From Bacillota bacterium (lineage in GTDB: Bacteria > Bacillota > DTU030), in NCBI GenBank assembly GCA_012523785.1, contig JAAYTH010000031.1, positions 1-35,851 on the forward strand: a stretch of DNA of 35,851 nucleotides, given 5' to 3'. The notes below the pieces were generated by a model. It saw only the letters and a program-made list of their open reading frames with translations. It searched no databases and was not told the origin of the DNA. The position numbers and the translations under genes are program-made. This document shows, in pieces, positions 29,169-35,851 of this stretch (within the stretch, counting starts at the first letter, position 1; the number at the start of each line of letters is the position of its first letter).

Positions 29169-30061
29169 GGATGATAACGCGGCGGGAGGCCCTGAAGTTG
29201 GGTAAAGAAACACTTAAAACTGCTAATGCACGCAGGGATGCAGAGGTTTTATTAATGCACCTGTTACGGGAAAGCCGGGCCGAACTTTACCGCAACATGG
29301 ATAAAGAGGTACCGGCTTTATTATTATCCCGCTACCGCGAACTTCTGGCCCGCCGGTTGAAAGGACACCCCATCCAATATTTGACTGGTTATAGAGAGTT
29401 TATGGGCCTGGATTTTATGGTAACCAAGGATGTCCTGATACCCCGTCCCGAAACGGAAATTTTGGTGGAATTGGCAATGGACCTGATACAAAATAAAATA
29501 AAAGCGGCAGATAAAAAAAACGATATTCCACTAATCACTGCCGTTGACCTGGGTACCGGTTGTGGTGTCATCGCCATCAGTTTAGCCAAATTTCTAGCTG
29601 GGATAATGATTTATGCCCTGGATGTTTCCCGGGCCGCCCTGGCTGTTGCCCGGGAAAATGCCCGGCTACAAGGGGTATCGGACCGCATTACCTTTCTCGG
29701 GGGGGATTTTTTAACCCCCCTAAATGCAAAATCAAATTATGCCGGGATCGATTTCCTCCTCTCCAACCCTCCTTATATTCCCTCTGAAGAACTAGCCAAG
29801 TTATCTCCCCAGGTGCGGAATTTTGAACCCCACCAGGCTTTAGATGGGGGTGGGGATGGTTTGGATTTTTATCGGCGAATAGCCTCTGAGGCCCCGAGTT
29901 ATCTTCGCCCGGGGGGCTGGCTTGTGGTGGAAATAGGACAGGGTCAGATGGCAACAGTCGAGGAAATCCTAGAGGGCAGTGGAATTTTTACTTTTTTCCA
30001 GGTTGCCCCGGATTTAGCCGGGATACCCCGGGTTATTGCTGCAAAAAGGGGCGACCAATAA
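29165..30061 (+). CDS. prmC: Release factor glutamine methyltransferase PrmC
   Basis: [61 protein letters not shown]; overlaps prfA stop. Confidence 0.96.
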   Translation: MRMITRREALKLGKETLKTANARRDAEVLLMHLLRESRAELYRNMDKEVPALLLSRYRELLARRLKGHPIQYLTGYREFMGLDFMVTKDVLIPRPETEILVELAMDLIQNKIKAADKKNDIPLITAVDLGTGCGVIAISLAKFLAGIMIYALDVSRAALAVARENARLQGVSDRITFLGGDFLTPLNAKSNYAGIDFLLSNPPYIPSEELAKLSPQVRNFEPHQALDGGGDGLDFYRRIASEAPSYLRPGGWLVVEIGQGQMATVEEILEGSGIFTFFQVAPDLAGIPRVIAAKRGDQ

Positions 30062-30201
30062 AATCGTATTCATAGGATAGGGCCTTGTGCTAATAAAATC
30101 CTTATTCTGGTTTATAATAGATAAAGAACAAGTGGAAAGGAGCGGGGGGCGCCTTTCATTTGCCTGCTAGACAATGCCCTGCCAGCGGGACATGGATTGC
30201 C

Positions 30202-30471
30202 CTAGGGGCGGCTTGCCACCAGGATAAGGAGAATGCCGAGGAGCAGAAGTGCTATTTTGTTGGGGGTAATACGTCCCAAAAGGCCCACTAAACCCAGGCC
30301 GCTGACTAAAAGAAATATCAATGGCCCCAAAAGTCCCAACAGGGCGTTAATTCGAAAGGCCGTCTCCACCCTTTTAAAGGCTAACATCAGAAAGGCCCCG
30401 GTTAGTTCGAAACTACCGGCCAGGAGCCGGGTCAGAGCCATGACAATAACAAGTTTATCAGGGGATTTCAT
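30202..30471 (-). CDS. yqhV: YqhV/DUF2619-type small membrane protein
   Basis: MKSPDKLVIVMALTRLLAGSFELTGAFLMLAFKRVETAFRINALLGLLGPLIFLLVSGLGLVGL..., YqhV-like. Confidence 0.75.
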   Translation of the reverse strand: MKSPDKLVIVMALTRLLAGSFELTGAFLMLAFKRVETAFRINALLGLLGPLIFLLVSGLGLVGLLGRITPNKIALLLLGILLILVASRP

Positions 30472-30964
30472 TTTGTTACCTCCTTGGGGACAATGGTGCA
30501 CTTTGCTTTATTTATATTCGGGGAAAATAGAAATTAAACCTGAGTAAATCGTGAAGCATAGAAGGGCCTGAAATAACATTTGGATTTCCATATGTTTGGG
30601 GTCTAGGAATGCGGCGCCTTTTATTATTAGCGGAAATTTGTAGCCTGTATGGATTTATTTGCTAACAAGATAAAATTAATCCTTTAGGCAGGTATTAGCG
30701 GCCTCTTTGTTGAATATTCAACCGTTTGAAAGTATTCCTTTTCGTTTATTTAACGGGGTGCGCCGACCAATAGCCCGGGAAAAATATTATGGAAAGGGGG
30801 TACAAATTCTTCTTTCGGCCCAAAGGAAAAAGGCGATGCCTGAGGACCGAAGGGTGGGTGTGGTACCGTCACGGAAGGATTTGCTGTTACTGGGGGGAAG
30901 GGGAAAAGGTGGCAGATCCTGTGGGCAGTGATAATAATTTGAGACGGAACTGAGGTGTTGTCCA

Positions 30965-32230
30965 TTGCAAAACAGGAAAGTGGATATTGTGGTGGTTGGT
31001 GGTGGGCCGGCGGGAATGAGTGCTGCTTTATCTGCCTGGGAACAGGGTATACGCGATGTTCTTATTATAGAACGGGATGATGAATTGGGCGGCATACTGA
31101 ATCAATGCATACACCCAGGTTTTGGTCTCCATCTTTTTAAGAAAGAAATGACCGGGCCCGAATACGCCGAGTATTATATAAATAAGCTCCGGGAATGTAA
31201 CGGTATTTCCACCCTAATGAACACTATGGTTCTGGATATAACAACGGACCGGAGGATAATTGCACTTAACCGTACAGAGGGGTTGTTGGAGATAGAGGCG
31301 GGTGCCATTATTCTGGCCATGGGCTGCCGGGAACGACCCCGGGGAGGGATACCGGGTATGCGTCCCGCAGGAATATATACCGCCGGTTTGGCTCAGCGGC
31401 TTATGAACATTGAAGGCTTCCTACCGGGCAAAGAAATTGTAATGTTGGGCTCGGGGGATATTGGGCTGATCATGGCTAGGCGGATGACCTTAGAAGGTGC
31501 AAAGGTGAAGGCGGTTTTGGCACGGCGCCCCTATGCGTCGGGTCTGAAACGAAATGTTGCCCAGTGTCTTGATGATTACGATATTCCCCTTTTAGTACGA
31601 CATAATATTATTGCCATCCACGGGGAGGAACGGGTGACGGGTGTTACTATCTGCCGTCTCGACGAGGAAGGTAAGCCCCGGCTGGAAACGGCTGAACTGG
31701 TGCCCTGTGATACTGTCCTTCTTTCCCTGGGTTTGATCCCGGAGACCGAACTTTGCCGTTCGGCCGGTATAGAGCTTGATCCGGTAACCAATGGTCCGGT
31801 TGTCGATGAAAATATGATGACAAAAACCCCCGGTGTCTTTGGCTGTGGAAATGTAGTACATGTCCATGATGTGGTGGATTTTGTGACCATGGAAGGTGAA
31901 AAGGCCGGGCTAGGTGCTGCCCGCTATGTCCGGGAAGGTTTGGTGCCGGCTAAACAAATTTATTTTCATGGTGGCCGCAACGTGCGTTATGTTGTACCTC
32001 AGGTGGCTGATCCTACTGCAAAAGAAGGAATTACCGTTTCTTTCCGTGTTAGCAACATTGAAAGGAACGTCCGTGCTCATATTTCAGTGGAGGGCAGGAA
32101 ATTGAAAAGCAGGAAATTCCGTATTGTATTGCCCAGTGAAATGATCAGGATAGATATGGATCCAGAGATACTTTCCACAATAACCCCGGGATCAGAGGTT
32201 GAAGTTGCGGTGGAAGGGGAGGCGGTCTAG
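30965..32230 (+). CDS. FAD-dependent NAD(P)/disulfide-type oxidoreductase of glycerol-3-phosphate-dehydrogenase-associated type
   Basis: DIVVVGGGPAGMSAALSAWEQGI..., LGGILNQCIHPGFGLH, AIILAMGCRERPRGGIPGMRPAGIYTAG, followed by a DUF1667 gene. TTG start. Confidence 0.88.
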   Translation: MQNRKVDIVVVGGGPAGMSAALSAWEQGIRDVLIIERDDELGGILNQCIHPGFGLHLFKKEMTGPEYAEYYINKLRECNGISTLMNTMVLDITTDRRIIALNRTEGLLEIEAGAIILAMGCRERPRGGIPGMRPAGIYTAGLAQRLMNIEGFLPGKEIVMLGSGDIGLIMARRMTLEGAKVKAVLARRPYASGLKRNVAQCLDDYDIPLLVRHNIIAIHGEERVTGVTICRLDEEGKPRLETAELVPCDTVLLSLGLIPETELCRSAGIELDPVTNGPVVDENMMTKTPGVFGCGNVVHVHDVVDFVTMEGEKAGLGAARYVREGLVPAKQIYFHGGRNVRYVVPQVADPTAKEGITVSFRVSNIERNVRAHISVEGRKLKSRKFRIVLPSEMIRIDMDPEILSTITPGSEVEVAVEGEAV

Positions 32231-32620
32231 GTGAAAAGGGAAAAGAAAGAAATAACCTGTATTGTCTGTCCGGTTGGCTGCCTAATGGAGGTAATCATAG
32301 AAGATGGCAAAGTAGTTGAGGTAAGGGGTAATGAATGCAAGCGGGGTGTGGATTATGCCCACCAGGAGGCTATAATGACGAAGCGGACCTTAACTACTAC
32401 CGTGAGGGTTAAGGGCGGTCTCCTCCCTCTGGCTCCGGTTAAAACCCATCTACCAGTTCCCAAGAGAAAAATTAAGGCCATTACTGAACTAATAGCCCAG
32501 GTTGAAGTAGAGGCTCCGGTTGCAATTGACGAAATAATTGTAGCTGATGTCTTGGGCACCGGGGCTAATATTGTTGCTACCAGGAGTATACCTGCTAAAG
32601 TTGAGGATGCGGTGGGTTAA
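32231..32620 (+). CDS. DUF1667 domain-containing protein
   Basis: ITCIVCPVGCLMEVIIEDGKVVEVRGNECKRGVDYAHQEAIMTKRTLTTTVRVKGG...PVKTHLPVPK. GTG start. Confidence 0.9.
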   Translation: MKREKKEITCIVCPVGCLMEVIIEDGKVVEVRGNECKRGVDYAHQEAIMTKRTLTTTVRVKGGLLPLAPVKTHLPVPKRKIKAITELIAQVEVEAPVAIDEIIVADVLGTGANIVATRSIPAKVEDAVG

Positions 32621-32743
32621 CTACCGTCTGCAGCAGTTAGAATTAAAAAAGGCCGCGCCCGGATCTTGATTTACTCCGCAAATACAGCCTTTTTGTGGGT
32701 ATTAGATTAGACAATAATCAAAGGGCGGACGGGAGGGAAAAAA

Positions 32744-33334
32744 ATGTCCTTTGGCAAGGGATATGTTCAGGTTTATACTGGTAACGGCAAGGGTAAAACT
32801 ACCGCTGCCATTGGGTTGGCAATCCGGGCCTTGGGGGCCGATAAAAGGGTCCTTTTTCTCCAGTTTATGAAGGATAAGACTTACAGTGAGCATAATTTAC
32901 TCCCCCATGTATCACCTGCCATTACATTACATACCCTGGGAAAACCCTTCTTTGTTGCCCGGGAAGGTGATATTGATGAGGAGAGTTTGGAGAAATGGAA
33001 GGATCGGATAGTAATATTTCCCCCGGGCCAGCCGCCTCAGGAATATGTTGATCTTCTTGCGAAGGGGCTTGAAATGGCAAAGGAAGCCTTAAATGGTGGG
33101 GATTATGATCTGGTTGTATTAGATGAAATTAATGTGGCCCTGCACTACGGGTTGATTGCAACTAGGGATGTTTTGGCGGCACTGCGAGGGAAACGGAAGG
33201 GGGTAGAAGTGGTCCTTACCGGTAGAAATGCACCACCGGAAATTATCGAATATGCTGATTTAGTAACGGAGATGCGGGAAATAAAGCATTATTATGAGCA
33301 GGGTATCAATGCCCGCAGGGGTATTGAAAGTTAG
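32744..33334 (+). CDS. cobO: Cob(I)yrinic acid a,c-diamide adenosyltransferase
   Basis: GYVQVYTGNGKGKTTAAIGLAIRALG, LVVLDEINVALHYGL, VVLTGRNAPPEIIEYADLVTEMREIKHYYEQGINARRGIE. Confidence 0.95.
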   Translation: MSFGKGYVQVYTGNGKGKTTAAIGLAIRALGADKRVLFLQFMKDKTYSEHNLLPHVSPAITLHTLGKPFFVAREGDIDEESLEKWKDRIVIFPPGQPPQEYVDLLAKGLEMAKEALNGGDYDLVVLDEINVALHYGLIATRDVLAALRGKRKGVEVVLTGRNAPPEIIEYADLVTEMREIKHYYEQGINARRGIES

Positions 33335-33388
33335 AAAATGAAAACAAACAGCCTCCGGAAGATGTTTTTACTAATAATTTTAGTTTGA

Positions 33389-33404
33389 AGTTAGCATGCT
33401 AACT
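33389..33404. repeat. 16-bp perfect palindrome AGTTAGCATGCTAACT
   Basis: Read directly; 35 bp upstream of the AbrB-like start. Confidence 0.9.
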
Positions 33405-33439
33405 AGGCATTGAAATATATTTCCGGAGGAGGTAAAATT

Positions 33440-33625
33440 ATGGCTGAATATGTAGTGGAAATCGACCAGCATGGCAATGTCAACCTGCCCCAGGGAGTTA
33501 GGGAAGAGCTACAAGTGCGAGAAGGTGATAATTTAATCTTCCGTGCTAAAGAGGGGAAGATAGAAGTGGAAAAATACCCTCAGAATATTTACGATCACCA
33601 AGATATATTGACCATGGTCGAATAG
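33440..33625 (+). CDS. AbrB/SpoVT/MazE-type swapped-hairpin DNA-binding protein
   Basis: VVEIDQHGNVNLPQGVREELQVREGDNLIFRAKEGKIEVEKY; GGAGGAGGT upstream. Confidence 0.75.
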   Translation: MAEYVVEIDQHGNVNLPQGVREELQVREGDNLIFRAKEGKIEVEKYPQNIYDHQDILTMVE

Positions 33626-33699
33626 TTGAAATCCGGTACTGTCTAAAGTATTATATAATGGGAACCGGGGAAAAATATTATAGACTGGGAGATGATCAC

Positions 33700-33891
33700 A
33701 TGAAGGTATATGTTGATCAGGACTTGTGTATAGCTTGTGGGCTTTGTATAGACATATGCCCCACCGTTTTTGACTGGAATGAAGATGGAAATGCTGAAGC
33801 CATTGAAGAAGAGGTTCCAGAAGATGTGGAGGAAGAAGTGCAGGAGGCAATGGATAGCTGTCCGGTAGATGCCATTCAGGAAGTTGAGTAA
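33700..33891 (+). CDS. Ferredoxin (4Fe-4S)
   Basis: MKVYVDQDLCIACGLCIDICPTVFDWNEDGNAEAI...AMDSCPVDAIQ. Confidence 0.93.
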   Translation: MKVYVDQDLCIACGLCIDICPTVFDWNEDGNAEAIEEEVPEDVEEEVQEAMDSCPVDAIQEVE

Positions 33892-33914
33892 GGGGCAAGA
33901 CATATTATAATTAT

Positions 33915-33938
33915 GAGGCCGCCGGAAAAGGCGGCCTC
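33915..33938. terminator. Hairpin between convergent ferredoxin and tenA genes
   Basis: GAGGCCGCC-GGAAAA-GGCGGCCTC perfect 9-bp stem; weak T tracts. Confidence 0.6.
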
Positions 33939-33967
33939 CGCTTTAGATACCTTTGACAGAAAGAATA

Positions 33968-34645
33968 TCAATATTTCCACTCTTCCAGAATGTGGGCCAT
34001 TTCCCAGAACATGGACTCATATTTACTGCTGATTAAGAAGGCCTCCTTCATGGCCTCCCTTTCCTCTGCACCGGCATCTAGAGCGTACTTCTCTGTTAAT
34101 CTTTTGCTCCACTCAACCAGATCAGCGAATTCCGGAGAGGAATACATTTTTATCCAGTCCCGATATGGATTGTTCTCAGTAGTATCCCCAACGGCCTGCA
34201 GCCTGGTGCCTATCTCATAAAAACCCCAAAAACAAGGAAGTAGGGCAGCTATGGTAATTCCAACTGTTTCAATAGCACCGGTCCGGACCAAAAAATCGGT
34301 ATAACCTTGACATGTGGGTGATTTCTCTAATGTGTCCAGTTCTTGCACATCGATCCCAAACCGAGAACAGTAGCTCCGATGAAGGCTCATTTCAGTGTTG
34401 AGGACCCCATCCACCAATCTGGCGAAATCCTGCATGTCCGCCAATTCCCGGGCTTTAGCCCCGGCCAGCGCAAAAACCCGTGCATAGTCCTTCAGATATA
34501 CATAATCCTGTTTGATCCAGTATATGTACTTCTCCCTTTCAAGGGAGCCATCCCCGATACCGGTTATAAAGGGATGGTGGTGCCAGTTGTCCCAGACATC
34601 CTGGGCGTAATTGCGCAATTCGTTGCAGAAGCTCACAGTACTCAC
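33968..34645 (-). CDS. tenA: Thiaminase II / TenA family protein
   Basis: FCNELRNYAQDVWDNWHHHPFITGIGDGSLEREKYIYWIKQDYVYLKDYARVFALAGAKA..., TenA-like; downstream of a TPP riboswitch. Confidence 0.95.
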   Translation of the reverse strand: MSTVSFCNELRNYAQDVWDNWHHHPFITGIGDGSLEREKYIYWIKQDYVYLKDYARVFALAGAKARELADMQDFARLVDGVLNTEMSLHRSYCSRFGIDVQELDTLEKSPTCQGYTDFLVRTGAIETVGITIAALLPCFWGFYEIGTRLQAVGDTTENNPYRDWIKMYSSPEFADLVEWSKRLTEKYALDAGAEEREAMKEAFLISSKYESMFWEMAHILEEWKY

Positions 34646-34761
34646 CTCCTTTTGTTATGTAATTCTATATGTTTTCCGGATTTCCACCTGCCGACGACAT
34701 ACCTTTGGGTCACCTTGGCGTGATACCATACTGGAAACAGATGTTACTTACCACAAGAAGG

Positions 34762-34794
34762 CAATAAAAATACTCTCCCTATTGTGGAGAGCTA
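34762..34794 (-). terminator. Candidate riboswitch expression-platform terminator
   Basis: Minus strand CTCTCC-ACAATA-GGGAGAG followed by TATTTTTATT. Confidence 0.6.
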
Positions 34795-34880
34795 TTGTTT
34801 AAAATGCCTTTAGGGTTTGGGTATAATCATTGTCTTACCCTTTAGCCGGGCAAAAGTGCTTACAAGATTATAATTATATA

Positions 34881-34966
34881 TCCCTCCGCTGGTATTACCC
34901 AGATCAGGTAATATGGGTCTGAACCTATTTAGGCCCACTCTCAGCTGTGATTTAGCTCCCCATCCC
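34881..34966 (-). ncRNA. TPP riboswitch (THI element)
   Basis: Minus strand GGGGAGCTAAATCACAGCTGAGAGTGGGCCTAAATAGGTTCAGACCCATATTACCTGATCTGGGTAATACCAGCGGAGGGA has GCTGAGA, ACCTGATCTGGGTAATACCAGCG and AGGGA signatures. Confidence 0.95.
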
Positions 34967-35011
34967 ATGTATTTAGTTAGAAGGAGGCAATAGTATATTT
35001 CCACCATCTAA

Positions 35012-35040
35012 AAGCTATCACACCGTGGAGTGGCTGTCAA
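35012..35040 (-). promoter_or_regulatory. Candidate promoter of the TPP riboswitch-tenA transcript
   Basis: Minus strand TTGACA, 17-bp spacer, TAGCTT; about 45 bp upstream of the aptamer. Confidence 0.4.
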
Positions 35041-35081
35041 GGGCTAAAAGGGGGCAAAAATTTGTTAGAAAGGGGATTTAG

Positions 35082-35825
35082 ATGGAAAAGGTTTTTAAGG
35101 GAAAGGAAATTGATCTTGCCGTGGGTGAGTTGGCATCATTACTTAAGAAGGCAAAAAAAACAGTTATTCTTACCGGGGCCGGTATGGATACAGAAAGCAA
35201 TATTCCCGATTTCCGCAGCAAAAATGGTTGGTGGAAGAAGATTGATCCCAGGATGGTGGCAAGTACTGAAAGCCTTTACAATGATTATTCCTTATTTCAC
35301 GAATTCTATCTTATGCGTATTAAGCTATTGGAAGGAATTGTGCCCCATGAAGGTCATTATATTATAGCCGATTTAGAAAAAAGAGGGATGATTAAAAGCG
35401 TTGTTACTCAAAATGTGGCTGGCTTACACACAGTAGCAGGAAATCAAAATGTGTACGAACTTCATGGGAATATTAAAAGCATCCGCTGCGACGGCTGCAA
35501 TCAAGGAGCAAAACTGGAGGATTTCTTTGCCGGAAAGGACTGTACATCCTGTGGCGCAAGGGCTCTACGACCCAATGTCGTTTTGTTTGGTGAAACTTTG
35601 CCTCCCCAGGTCTGGGAAGATGCGGTGGGTGATATTAAGTCTTGTGATTTACTAATAGTGATAGGAACTAGCTTAGAGGTTTATCCGGTTAATCAGCTGC
35701 CGCTATGGGCCAGGGGAAAGACAGTCTTTATTAACAATGAAGACCGGGGTGCCGGTTATCCCTTTGACCTTAGAATTATTGGTAAAGCGGGGGAGGTTCT
35801 AAGAAAGTTGCAGGAAAAGTTATAA
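35082..35825 (+). CDS. Sir2-family NAD-dependent deacetylase-like protein (divergent motifs)
   Basis: TGAGMDTESNIPDFRSKNGWW, TQNVAGLHTVAG, VYELHGNIKSIRCDGC...CTSCG, RPNVVLFGETLP, VIGTSLEVYPVNQLP. Confidence 0.92.
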   Translation: MEKVFKGKEIDLAVGELASLLKKAKKTVILTGAGMDTESNIPDFRSKNGWWKKIDPRMVASTESLYNDYSLFHEFYLMRIKLLEGIVPHEGHYIIADLEKRGMIKSVVTQNVAGLHTVAGNQNVYELHGNIKSIRCDGCNQGAKLEDFFAGKDCTSCGARALRPNVVLFGETLPPQVWEDAVGDIKSCDLLIVIGTSLEVYPVNQLPLWARGKTVFINNEDRGAGYPFDLRIIGKAGEVLRKLQEKL

Positions 35826-35851
35826 TTTGCCCCGGGTATGTTATTATGATG

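Noticed and set aside
30233-30547. 104-aa plus-strand ORF opposite yqhV
   Set aside because: Lys/Arg/Pro-rich shadow; the minus strand gives a coherent small membrane protein.
30845-30875. Possible T-box motif (AGGGTGGGTGTGGTACCGTCACGG)
   Set aside because: Only loosely resembles AGGGTGGNACCGCG, has an insertion, and no specifier stem or terminator/antiterminator pair could be recognised.
32645-32696. AAAAAGGC...GCCTTTTT pairing between DUF1667 gene and cobO as a riboswitch (e.g. cobalamin)
   Set aside because: No B12-box or cobalamin riboswitch core recognised; the pairing looks at most like a weak terminator.
34343-34723. 126-aa plus-strand ORF opposite tenA
   Set aside because: Antisense to a clear TenA protein.
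34810-35007. 65-aa minus-strand ORF
   Set aside because: Overlaps the TPP riboswitch aptamer; not a plausible protein.
1-35851. CRISPR array
   Set aside because: No regularly spaced direct repeats of CRISPR length were seen despite the cmr genes; any array must lie outside the window.

Overview
This window comes from a Gram-positive, endospore-forming bacterium, probably a clostridial or Peptococcaceae-like Firmicute (inferred from gene content and order). The left edge holds the 3' end of a type III-B CRISPR (Cmr) operon, cmr5 and cmr6. It is followed by a HutP-family gene and a terminator. Next comes a long division and cell-wall cluster, all on +: mraZ, rsmH, ftsL, spoVD-like PBP, murE, murF, mraY, murD, spoVE/ftsW, murG, murC, ftsQ, ftsZ. 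The sporulation block spoIIGA-sigE-sigG follows, then ylmC, pgeF, an HlyD-like adaptor, yggS, sepF, proC, divIVA, rpmE, DUF1385, chrA, prfA and prmC. The right part is more accessory: yqhV (-), an FAD oxidoreductase with a DUF1667 partner, cobO, an AbrB-like protein, a ferredoxin, a TPP-riboswitch-controlled tenA (-), and a divergent sirtuin. The most unusual item is Cmr6, which carries an N-terminal cold-shock domain (287..1378). Other points of interest are the HutP-like gene at the CRISPR/dcw junction, MraZ-box repeats, a Spo0A-type long-spacer promoter candidate upstream of spoIIGA, nested palindromes in the AbrB-like leader, and a sirtuin with altered catalytic-pocket motifs. No CRISPR array, tRNA, rRNA or transposase gene was recognised. 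All family calls are by eye from the translations; no database search was run.
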